Shown in pieces: positions 1 to 4,892 of a stretch of DNA of 13,872 nucleotides (the first letter of the stretch is position 1; every line of letters starts with the position of its first letter). Source of the stretch: Bacteroidales bacterium UBA1187 (GTDB lineage: Bacteria > Bacteroidota > Bacteroidia > Bacteroidales > Paludibacteraceae); NCBI GenBank assembly GCA_002309835.1, contig DBYL01000020.1, positions 454 through 14,325 of the forward strand, given 5' to 3'. The notes beneath the pieces were generated by a model. It saw nothing but the letters and a program-made list of their open reading frames with translations. It was not told the origin of the DNA and ran no database searches. Both the position numbers and the translations under genes were made by a program.

Positions 1-56
1 TCACACACTTTCTTCTTCATGCTCTCTACAAGAGCCATCGGTTTAATTTCTGCCAT
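1..56 (-). CDS. N-terminus of a small hypothetical protein, cut by the window edge
   Basis: Only 18 codons are visible, reading MAEIKPMALVESMKKKVC, from an ATG at 54-56. The frame is still open at base 1, so the gene continues to the left. The N-terminal pattern (M-A-x-I-K-P-M-A-L-V-E-S-M, then a K-x-C stretch) resembles a small uncharacterised protein family that I recall from Bacteroides-type genomes; that is memory, not a search. The gene follows the 106-498 gene by about 50 AT-rich bases and would be the last visible gene of the small-gene island. No function can be given. Confidence 0.6.
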   Translation of the reverse strand, partial: MAEIKPMALVESMKKKVC

Positions 57-98
57 AGTTAAAATTTTGGTTTAATGGTTAATATTTTGTTAATTACC

Positions 99-113
99 CC
101 GGATGTCATCCGG
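99..113. other. short hairpin over the 3' end of the 106-498 gene
   Basis: CCGGAT and ATCCGG face each other across a 3-base loop, and the stop codon of the 106-498 gene lies inside the palindrome. On the plus strand TTTT follows; on the minus strand no T-run follows, so it is not a classical terminator for the gene it overlaps. It differs by one base from the hairpin at 873-887, which also sits at a gene end. Confidence 0.6.
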
Positions 114-498
114 TTTTCTTCCGCGCATACCTCGCCACAAATCTTTCGCGAGCTGCCTTCCTCGCCGGTGTGTCACGCCATTTGGTGGGATTCCGTTGCA
201 CTATCTGCTTCCCTTTGAATACTCGAAAATAGTACCCATCCTCCTTCAGCTTCCCTCTCAGCGTCTCTATTGGTATTATTAGTTCTACTATCATCTTTTT
301 GGTAATTTTGGGATATTTTTGACTAACAACGTCTATTGCCTCGGATAGTATCCGAGCCATTCTCGTTCGCACTACGTTCGCATCCCGTACGTCACCGTAC
401 GATACTCGTATCTCCGGAAGAGCGAAGCGGTCCGGATCCGCCGGATTTTCCGGTTTTTCCGCCCGCTCTCTCCAATTCCGACGACAAAGATAATTCAA
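106..498 (-). CDS. hypothetical basic protein, 84 to 130 aa depending on start
   Basis: I do not recognise this protein. The full frame is 130 aa from a TTG at 498 that overlaps the TGA stop of the upstream gene (TTGA, 495-498), which suggests translational coupling. A more conventional ATG at 358-360 gives an 84-aa product starting MARILSEAIDVV. The region between the two starts is rich in Pro and charged residues. The C-terminal half has a predicted helix-strand pattern (KYPKITKKMIVELIIPIE, then GYYFRVFKGKQIVQ) and a very basic tail ending in RKKTG. High charge and small size would suit a nucleic-acid-binding or phage-type accessory protein, but this is only inference. Confidence 0.55.
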   Translation of the reverse strand: MNYLCRRNWRERAEKPENPADPDRFALPEIRVSYGDVRDANVVRTRMARILSEAIDVVSQKYPKITKKMIVELIIPIETLRGKLKEDGYYFRVFKGKQIVQRNPTKWRDTPARKAARERFVARYARKKTG

Positions 499-797
499 AA
501 GTCCGTAATTTGTTCCCGTAAAGGTGAAAATTTTTCCAAAAAATCGTATTTTTTTCGTTTTTTTGCTTCTTCATAGAACCATCGAATGATTCTATCTGTT
601 CTTTCTACGGTGAGCTGGTGTTTACTAGCCACGGCTTCGCGTGCTTCTTGCGATGTTGCACCTCGATCCCGTAGGATGAAGTAGTCATCTACGACGGCTT
701 GTTTTTTTACGTCGTTGGCGTGTCGCCTTGCCGACCCGTGTCGTCCATTCGCTTCCCGCACCAAGTACGGTACATCATATAAAGGATACTCTTTCAT
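495..797 (-). CDS. hypothetical helical protein, possible HTH, 100 aa
   Basis: A 100-aa protein beginning MKEYPLYDVPYLVREANGR. It is predicted mostly helical: residues about 30-75 (QAVVDDYFILRDRGATSQEA, then a segment ending in DRIIRWFYEE) look like a small helix-turn-helix-type bundle with a Gly-x-Thr-Ser turn, followed by a Lys/Arg-rich helix. It could be a DNA-binding protein; I cannot name a family. The start ATG at 795-797 is the last of six tandem 7-bp units that all begin with ATG. Earlier ATGs run into stops or are out of frame, so this start is well fixed. Its stop overlaps the possible TTG start of the next gene. Confidence 0.6.
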   Translation of the reverse strand: MKEYPLYDVPYLVREANGRHGSARRHANDVKKQAVVDDYFILRDRGATSQEAREAVASKHQLTVERTDRIIRWFYEEAKKRKKYDFLEKFSPLREQITDF

Positions 798-832
798 TTT
801 TCATCTTTCATCTTTCATTTTTCATCTTTCAT
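791..832 (-). repeat. six tandem ATGAAAR heptamers ending in a start codon
   Basis: Read on the minus strand, six perfect 7-bp units follow each other: ATGAAAG, ATGAAAA, ATGAAAG, ATGAAAG, ATGAAAA, ATGAAAG. The last one (791-797) supplies the initiation codon of the 495-797 gene. Because 7 is not a multiple of 3, the six ATGs fall in all three frames. The array is also purine-rich, so it could act on ribosome loading. Confidence 0.9.
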
Positions 833-836
833 TTCC

Positions 837-853
837 CCGGCATGCGATGCCGG
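837..853. other. CCGGCAT/ATGCCGG hairpin
   Basis: A perfect 7-bp stem with a GCG loop lies between the 888-1259 gene and the heptamer array. TTTTGCTTTG follows on the plus strand; on the minus strand AAATG follows. It resembles the hairpins at 99-113 and 873-887, with an extra base pair that is changed on both arms (C on one, G on the other), so pairing is kept. Confidence 0.6.
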
Positions 854-872
854 TTTTGCTTTGTTTATTATC

Positions 873-887
873 CCGGATATCATCCGG
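873..887. other. CCGGAT/ATCCGG hairpin just after a stop codon
   Basis: A 6-bp perfect stem with a 3-base loop starts directly after the TAA stop of the 888-1259 gene. Apart from one loop base the 15-bp palindrome matches the one at 99-113. With 837-853 it makes two stem-loops in tandem downstream of this gene. The role could be 3'-end stabilisation or weak termination; neither has a proper T-run on the minus strand. Confidence 0.6.
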
Positions 888-1259
888 TTACCACGGGTCC
901 TTAGTGATGGTCAGCCCAAACGCCTCCGCCGTCTCCCGCGTACAGATCTTGAATTCGTCTCCGTATTTTACTTGGACCAGGGGGATACCCTGAGCCCGCA
1001 ATCGGTCCTGTTCGGCACCGGAGAGAAACTCGGGTTCGGCGGGTTTGAGAAGGCGGAGGTTCTCCTGAATGGCGCGGATGGGATTGTACCAAACAAAATC
1101 GTTCGCCGCTACTTTCCGTACGATGGTTTGACTGACCTGTGCTTGTTGTTCTGGCGACAAAGAAAGCCAAAATCGGTGGGTAGCGTCCTCGCTTTTCGCA
1201 CTCGCGCCGTTTTGATACAAGGCATTCCATAAGGGTGTCCAATAATCGTTAGTTTCCAT
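888..1259 (-). CDS. hypothetical protein, 123 aa
   Basis: I do not know its function. The chosen start is the ATG at 1257-1259 (METNDYWTPLWNALYQNG). A longer frame to 1328 exists but would run through a promoter-like box and an inverted repeat, so I reject it. Visible blocks are RFWLSLSPEQQAQV, a helix ending FVWYNPIRAI, a linker PEFLSGAEQDRL, and a C-terminal strand-helix part with LVQVKYGDEFKICTRETA. The alternation of a helical N-half with a small alpha/beta C-half looks like a folded soluble protein. I have the impression of related small proteins in other Bacteroidota, but cannot confirm it here. Stem-loops follow the stop codon. Confidence 0.65.
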   Translation of the reverse strand: METNDYWTPLWNALYQNGASAKSEDATHRFWLSLSPEQQAQVSQTIVRKVAANDFVWYNPIRAIQENLRLLKPAEPEFLSGAEQDRLRAQGIPLVQVKYGDEFKICTRETAEAFGLTITKDPW

Positions 1260-1279
1260 AATTTTTAAAAAAAAATGTT

Positions 1280-1340
1280 GGTGGTGGTACAAAGGTCCGC
1301 TTAGGGGATTTAGGGGTAGTATAATCATAGTACCACCACC
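1280..1340. repeat. 11-bp inverted repeat GGTGGTGGTAC / GTACCACCACC
   Basis: Perfect 11-bp arms lie at 1280-1290 and 1330-1340 with 39 bases between them. The pair stands upstream of the 888-1259 gene and surrounds the promoter-like box at 1290-1297. The interior holds TTAGGGG twice at 9-bp spacing (1301-1317). An operator for a dimeric regulator, or a short cruciform, would both fit. Confidence 0.7.
1290..1297 (-). promoter_or_regulatory. Bacteroidota-type -7 box (GACCTTTG), likely promoter of the 888-1259 gene
   Basis: The minus strand reads GACCTTTGTACC. The Bacteroides -7 consensus is TAnnTTTG; here the first T is replaced by G and TTTG is kept. It lies about 30 bases before the start codon. 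I cannot see a convincing -33 TTTG. The same ACCTTTGYACC string occurs before the 1571-1798 gene. Confidence 0.4.
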
Positions 1341-1390
1341 ATTTTATTTTTTCTTTTTTATCAACCTTTTTTCTTTTTCGGTGTCGCTTT

Positions 1391-1410
1391 TGGGCGCATT
1401 TTTGCGCCCA
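1391..1410. other. 8-bp GC-rich hairpin TGGGCGCA-tttt-TGCGCCCA
   Basis: A perfect 8-bp stem with a 4-base loop lies in the gap between the 1452-1574 and 888-1259 genes. There is no T-run after it on either strand (AAAAGCG on the minus strand), so it is not a standard intrinsic terminator. It may still protect the 3' end of the upstream transcript. Confidence 0.6.
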
Positions 1411-1423
1411 GATCCGCCTATTT

Positions 1424-1451
1424 CTAGAAATCTAGTCGCCTAGTAGTCTAG
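1424..1451. repeat. four CTAG boxes at exact 8-bp spacing
   Basis: CTAG begins at 1424, 1432, 1440 and 1448. CTAG is its own reverse complement and contains TAG. With an 8-bp period the four copies place TAG in all three frames on both strands within 28 bases. The array begins one base beyond the stop codon of the 1452-1574 gene. The first copy is also the centre of the 10-bp palindrome TTTCTAGAAA. Confidence 0.9.
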
Positions 1452-1574
1452 TCAATTATCCTCCCTCTCACAGAACGGATCCCAGTGCTTATTAATCTCC
1501 TGCTCCGAGAGCAATCCCGGATCAACGACCCGAAAATGCTCGCGGAGGTAGGTTAGAGGGACATAGCGGCTCAT
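1452..1574 (-). CDS. very small hypothetical protein, 40 aa
   Basis: The frame runs from an ATG at 1572-1574 to a TGA at 1452-1454. The product starts MSRYVPLTYLREHFRVVDPG and ends HWDPFCEREDN. The start overlaps the stop of the upstream 75-aa gene as ATGA, the classic sign of translational coupling, which is the main support for it being real. The product is acidic at its C-terminus and has one Cys. No family is recognised. Confidence 0.5.
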   Translation of the reverse strand: MSRYVPLTYLREHFRVVDPGLLSEQEINKHWDPFCEREDN

Positions 1575-1798
1575 ATCCCCATGAACTGAATGACGGTTCT
1601 ACGTTGGACACGGATGGTGTAGCCGTTGTACTCCAGTTCGCCGGTGAAGTTCCTCGGCAATCCCCGTTGGCGGAGAAGTTTAGCTACTGCCCGATCCACA
1701 TCTGTGCGACGGGAATCCAGATCTTTCTTCAATTCGTTTGCTGCCATTGTGGTGGCACGCTGTTGGTCAAGGACCGATAAATCAATTTGTTTTGCCAT
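1571..1798 (-). CDS. small hypothetical protein, 75 aa
   Basis: The product starts MAKQIDLSVLDQQRATTMAA. Residues about 10-45 form a charged amphipathic helix that could be a coiled coil (ANELKKDLDSRRTDVDRAVA). The C-terminal third is a strand-rich segment around ELEYNGYTIRVQRRTVIQF. A promoter-like box and a hairpin lie upstream (1848-1883), and the gene overlaps the next one by ATGA. I do not recognise a family; a small DNA- or partner-binding protein is a guess. Confidence 0.6.
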   Translation of the reverse strand: MAKQIDLSVLDQQRATTMAANELKKDLDSRRTDVDRAVAKLLRQRGLPRNFTGELEYNGYTIRVQRRTVIQFMGI

Positions 1799-1847
1799 AA
1801 TAACAAATAGTTTTTAGTTAATGTTCAGGTGCGTACATAAAAGAATC

Positions 1848-1876
1848 GCACCAGACTTCATTTTGAAATCCGGTGC
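1848..1876 (-). other. 13-bp hairpin, fully paired only as minus-strand RNA
   Basis: The minus-strand arms GCACCGGATTTCA and TGAAGTCTGGTGC pair over all 13 positions around an AAA loop, using two G-U wobbles. On the plus strand the same two positions would be A-C mismatches. This strand bias suggests an RNA structure in a minus-strand transcript, upstream of the 75-aa gene. TTTT comes a few bases later, so weak termination or attenuation is possible. If transcription starts just after the -7 box at 1876-1883, the first few bases of the stem would be missing; then the structure would belong to read-through RNA from the HTH gene. Confidence 0.6.
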
Positions 1877-1883
1877 AAAGGTA
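1876..1883 (-). promoter_or_regulatory. Bacteroidota -7 box TACCTTTG, likely promoter of the 75-aa gene
   Basis: TACCTTTG matches the TAnnTTTG consensus of the Bacteroides housekeeping promoter exactly. It is about 80 bases before the start codon. No good -33 TTTG is visible at the usual distance, so strength is uncertain. Confidence 0.45.
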
Positions 1884-1910
1884 CGGCTATTGCAGATAAC
1901 CGTGCAGGTG

Positions 1911-1931
1911 ATTGCCGCCAAGCGCGGCAAT
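1911..1931. other. 8-bp hairpin downstream of the HTH gene
   Basis: ATTGCCGC and GCGGCAAT pair around a 5-base loop, 10 bases beyond the stop codon of the HTH gene. No T-run follows on the minus strand (CACCTGC follows). A 3'-end stabiliser or a weak terminator is possible. Confidence 0.5.
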
Positions 1932-1941
1932 AGTCTGTTCT

Positions 1942-2139
1942 TTAAGGGTTTTTCGAGATTTCGATGTCGTATTTCTCGCAGATATAACGGACGGCGACAG
2001 GCGGGAGGAGGTGCTGGGTGGGAGAAACTCCCATAGCCTCCAAAGCGTCGCGGTCGGATATAAGCCATCGCCGGAAGGTGTCGGTAGAGACACCGGCGGC
2101 GGATGCGAGTTCGTATTTATACATTGCTTTGTATGTCAT
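1942..2139 (-). CDS. small helix-turn-helix protein, 65 aa
   Basis: The product starts MTYKAMYKYELASAAGVSTD. Residues 8-27 (KYELASAAGVSTDTFRRWL) form a clear helix-turn-helix of the excisionase/MerR-like kind, with Gly-Val-Ser at the turn and an Arg-rich recognition helix. It is followed by EAMGVSPTQHLLPPVAVRYI and a last strand. Small stand-alone proteins with this layout are common in Bacteroidota mobile regions. It is the first gene of the small-gene island and the likely regulator of the palindromes downstream. The start could also be the second Met (MYKYELA). I do not assign a domain name. Confidence 0.65.
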   Translation of the reverse strand: MTYKAMYKYELASAAGVSTDTFRRWLISDRDALEAMGVSPTQHLLPPVAVRYICEKYDIEISKNP

Positions 2140-2167
2140 AAATGCTTGTTTTTTGTGTTAATAATGG

Positions 2168-2186
2168 CGCCGTCAACTAGACGGCG
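2168..2186. other. 7-bp hairpin CGCCGTC-aacta-GACGGCG
   Basis: A perfect 7-bp GC-rich stem lies about 30 bases upstream of the HTH gene start, inside its probable leader. It may be a 5'-UTR structure or an operator. Between it and the terminator at 2288 lie a G-rich plus-strand tract (2253-2272) and no coding frame I can support. Confidence 0.5.
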
Positions 2187-2287
2187 TAACTGCCAAGAAG
2201 AATCATGCGGTGAGGGTATGATTCCGGATATGGTCAAACAAGCAAAAACGGAGGGGGACGGGGATGGGATGGAGAGAAAAGGCACAT

Positions 2288-2320
2288 AAAGGAAAACCCG
2301 CTACACTCACGTGCAACGGG
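2288..2320 (-). terminator. intrinsic terminator of the long operon
   Basis: On the minus strand CCCGTTGCAC pairs with GTGTAGCGGG over all 10 positions around a GTGA loop (a GNRA tetraloop), followed directly by TTTTCCTTT. Two G-U wobbles make the pairing complete only on the minus strand, in agreement with the direction of the operon. It lies about 40 bases after the esterase stop codon. Confidence 0.85.
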
Positions 2321-2357
2321 GTCAAACTAATACCATGAAAAAACGGTAAGACTTAGG

Positions 2358-3860
2358 TTATTTCAGTTTCAGTGTTTTGAGAATAATCGGTTCCATGATG
2401 TCATATCCGGCATCGTTCGGATGCACTTCATCGCCGCTCAGTCCAGATCGTAGTCCTCCGTCAGAATCAACCATGGCTGAGTAGTAGTCCACATAAGGAA
2501 TATGATGCGTATGTGCATAGTTTCGGATAAACGTATTGAGTTCGCGTATCTGTTCGGGGGCATCGGAAACGTAGGGGTTCCATCGGAAAGACCTCGCAGG
2601 AAGGACGGAACAGAGGACGGGTCGGATATGATGTTTTTTTGCCAGTTCGCACATCGAGATGATATTACCCATGATATGTTCAATAGAAATCGTTCCGTTG
2701 TTCTGGGCAATGTCGTTGATGCCGCAGAGAATGACGACCGTCTTCGGACGAAGGTCGATGACATCCTGCCGGAATCGGACGAGCATTTCAGCAGAGGTCT
2801 GCCCGCTTATACCGCGTCCGAGGAAACCGTGTGACAGGAAGAAGCTTGGTCGCATCTTATACCAGTTTTGGGTGATGCTATTGCCATAGAAAATAACAGA
2901 CACTTTTGATTTCCGAGCCTTCAATTCGTCATTAGCCTGGGCATACCTATTGAATTTTGCCCAGTCACGTTGTCTTTTCTGTTGAGAAGCAAGCGTCTCA
3001 GAAGGTCGTCCTGTGACAAAGGCAGTAATCGCCTGATCAATGCGGTCACGGTCGGGGAATTGGCGTGAGAAGCCCCAACCATGCTTGCCATACGGCACGA
3101 TGAGCAGGGACGAGGGTACGTTATGGGCGGTGAGGGCTTCGTAGAAGCGGATGGAGTTGGTTATGGGAACGGTAGGATCATCCTGACATCCGACGATAAG
3201 ACAGGGAGGCGTAGCAGATGTAACTTGCTTGTCGCACGACCAGTAGATGCGCTGTTCATCGGTCGGGTTGTCACCGAGGAGTTGGCGGCATGAACCACGG
3301 TGGGTGAGCGTGGAGTCCATGGAGATGACGGGATAGACGAGGACACCGTAGTCGGGTCGTGTGATTGAGTCGGTATAATGCGTCAACAGGGATGCAGCGA
3401 GGTGTCCGCCTGCGGAGAAGCCCATAACACCGACAGCCGCATCGGGCGTATGCCAGACGGCGGCACTATCACGCAGGATATGCATAGCTTGCAATGCATC
3501 GTGAAGGGGGATGTTCTCATGCCCATTGGGAAGACGGTACTTGAGAACTGCCACGATATAACCGCGCGGGACAAAGAAATCCGCCACTTTGATGCCTTCA
3601 TTGCCAGATGAAACGAAAGAATATCCACCTCCCGGAATGGAGAGGATGATTCCTTTGGGGGCAATGTCGGGGCGGTATATATCCAAGCGCGGTTCGGCTA
3701 TTTGATAAATCTTAGTCTCGTTTTTAACATACTCATCCGCGGCGGTATAACCATTCGAATCAGGAGCACCGTTCGGATAGAGAAGAATGGTACGCGCAGG
3801 AGTGCCGGCAAAGAGGTTCATGGATAGCAGCAATGCTGCAGAGCAAAACAGATGTTTCAT
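2358..3860 (-). CDS. secreted two-domain esterase: alpha/beta hydrolase plus SGNH hydrolase
   Basis: A 500-aa protein that likely removes acyl (acetyl or feruloyl) groups from plant or host glycans in the periplasm or at the surface. Start: ATG at 3858-3860; a TTG two codons upstream is less likely. Residues 1-19 form a signal peptide (hydrophobic ALLLSMNLFA). Domain 1, about 25-285, is an alpha/beta hydrolase of the esterase/lipase type: oxyanion motif PGGGY at 76-80, nucleophile Ser149 in GFSAGGH, acid Asp227 or 228 (GCQDDP), base His260 (GKHGWGF). Domain 2, about 318-500, is an SGNH/GDSL hydrolase: Ser328 in FYGNSIT, block II GISGQTS (350-356), block III GIND (380-383), and the D-x-x-H pair Asp477/His480. 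Both catalytic sets look complete, so two activities are probable. It is the last gene before the terminator. Known esterase fusions in polysaccharide-utilisation loci fit; exact substrate unknown. Confidence 0.9.
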   Translation of the reverse strand: MKHLFCSAALLLSMNLFAGTPARTILLYPNGAPDSNGYTAADEYVKNETKIYQIAEPRLDIYRPDIAPKGIILSIPGGGYSFVSSGNEGIKVADFFVPRGYIVAVLKYRLPNGHENIPLHDALQAMHILRDSAAVWHTPDAAVGVMGFSAGGHLAASLLTHYTDSITRPDYGVLVYPVISMDSTLTHRGSCRQLLGDNPTDEQRIYWSCDKQVTSATPPCLIVGCQDDPTVPITNSIRFYEALTAHNVPSSLLIVPYGKHGWGFSRQFPDRDRIDQAITAFVTGRPSETLASQQKRQRDWAKFNRYAQANDELKARKSKVSVIFYGNSITQNWYKMRPSFFLSHGFLGRGISGQTSAEMLVRFRQDVIDLRPKTVVILCGINDIAQNNGTISIEHIMGNIISMCELAKKHHIRPVLCSVLPARSFRWNPYVSDAPEQIRELNTFIRNYAHTHHIPYVDYYSAMVDSDGGLRSGLSGDEVHPNDAGYDIMEPIILKTLKLK

Positions 3861-3869
3861 AAACAATGG

Positions 3870-4192
3870 TTATTTGACTATATAGAGTTTGCTTTTTTTA
3901 CGCCACATGGTGGTTATCTGCTCAAGGGTTTTTCCTTTGGTCTCGGGCACGAGTTTCCAGACGAACAAGGCGGCTGCGAGGCAGATGACGCCGTAGATGA
4001 TATCGCCCAATGTGAGTCCTTCTTCCTCCACAATACGGTTGAGTCCTGCGCATAGTGCATCGCAGTATTCGTCTATATCCGGATACTGCTGTGTAGGGAT
4101 GGAACTCGTGCGAAGAACGTTCCCATCGTTATTCACCAATCCGAATTTAGTGCCGGTACCACCCAAGTCGATACCAAAGCATATTTATTCAT
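3870..4192 (-). pseudogene. ROK sugar kinase 5' end fused to sugar-porter 3' end, with frameshift
   Basis: This is a broken chimera. From the ATG at 4190-4192 the reading is MNKYAL and then stops early. One extra G at about 4174 would restore MNKYALGIDLGGTGTKFG, the N-terminal phosphate-binding motif of a ROK-family glucokinase. The shifted frame then stays open for about 95 codons. About 50 codons of ROK sequence (through LNRIVEEEGLTLGDI) pass directly into YGVICLAAALFVWKLVPETK and GKTLEQITTMWRKK, the last membrane helix and PETKG motif of an MFS sugar porter. Both parts have the same orientation, as expected if a deletion joined a kinase gene to a downstream transporter gene and removed everything between. 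A ROK kinase lacks its sugar- and catalytic-site region here, and the porter lacks 11 helices, so neither function survives. The stop is 9 bases before the esterase start. Confidence 0.85.
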
Positions 4193-4208
4193 AATCACAA
4201 AGAATTTA

Positions 4209-4892
4209 TTACTGTTTTACAATCAAAATACTCAACTCATAGAGCAGATAGACAGGAAGGGAAACCAGCAGGAGCGTAAAAGGATCGCCTGTAGGCGTGA
4301 TGACGGCTGCCAGTATAAGTATCGCGACAAAGACATATTTTCTGTACTGTTTGAGATGCGATTTGCGTAATATACCCAATTCAGACAGCAGCCATGTGAC
4401 AACAGGTATCTCGAACAGGAGTCCCATCATAACAGATAGGATCAGCAACATGGACATGTACGATTGAAGGCTGATGTTGTTTACCACTACGGTACTAATC
4501 TGATAGTCGCTCAAGAATCGGAAGGAGAACGGGAAGATAACGAACCAGTTCAGCGCCAATCCTGCCGCAAAGAGTAGATATGCGCCAGCGATAAACAGTA
4601 TTGTTGAGCATTTGCTATTATTTTCCAGCGCCGGTGCTATGAATGCGAAAAGCCATGTTATCACCAACGGCAGAGCAATCACAAAACCGATGCAGAGCGA
4701 CACCTGCACATGCGTCAAGAACTGCGCAGTTACATCCAGATTAACGAGAGTATGTCCTGAACCGAGTGGTGCAAATAGGAACGTAAAAAGCGGTTCTTTG
4801 AGCGCAAAGGCTGCTATAGACGCCAATAACCACGCACATACCGATTTAATCAGTACGCCACGCAGTTCTTCCAGATGCTCCCAGAAAGTCAT
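4209..4892 (-). CDS. tatC: TatC, twin-arginine translocase receptor subunit
   Basis: A 227-aa inner-membrane protein with about six hydrophobic segments. TatC is the receptor that binds the twin-arginine signal peptide and, with TatA, exports folded proteins. Visible family marks: N-terminal FWEHLEELR (the conserved HLxELR cytoplasmic segment), the FAFIAPAL region after the second helix, FEIPVVTWLLSELGIL before the fifth, and TPTGDPFTLLLVSLPVYLLY near the end. The C-terminus is short compared with many Bacteroidota TatC proteins. It overlaps tatA by ATGA. No TatB is visible; minimal TatA-TatC systems without TatB are known. A Tat-type oxidoreductase lies in the same operon (9684-11114). Confidence 0.95.
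   Translation of the reverse strand: MTFWEHLEELRGVLIKSVCAWLLASIAAFALKEPLFTFLFAPLGSGHTLVNLDVTAQFLTHVQVSLCIGFVIALPLVITWLFAFIAPALENNSKCSTILFIAGAYLLFAAGLALNWFVIFPFSFRFLSDYQISTVVVNNISLQSYMSMLLILSVMMGLLFEIPVVTWLLSELGILRKSHLKQYRKYVFVAILILAAVITPTGDPFTLLLVSLPVYLLYELSILIVKQ

Noticed and set aside
1942..2139. Assigning the small HTH protein to a named DUF family (DUF4248)
   Set aside because: The pattern I remember for that family starts differently, with a longer Tyr-rich N-terminus, so I keep only the HTH description.
1..2139. CRISPR array or toxin-antitoxin module in the repeat-rich island
   Set aside because: Repeats are too short and lack equal-length spacers; no gene pair shows toxin or antitoxin motifs beyond small size and one HTH.
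1814..2289. Several frames on both strands around the HTH gene
   Set aside because: They cross the promoter box and the hairpins, and none has a credible protein pattern; the HTH frame at 1942-2139 is clearly better.
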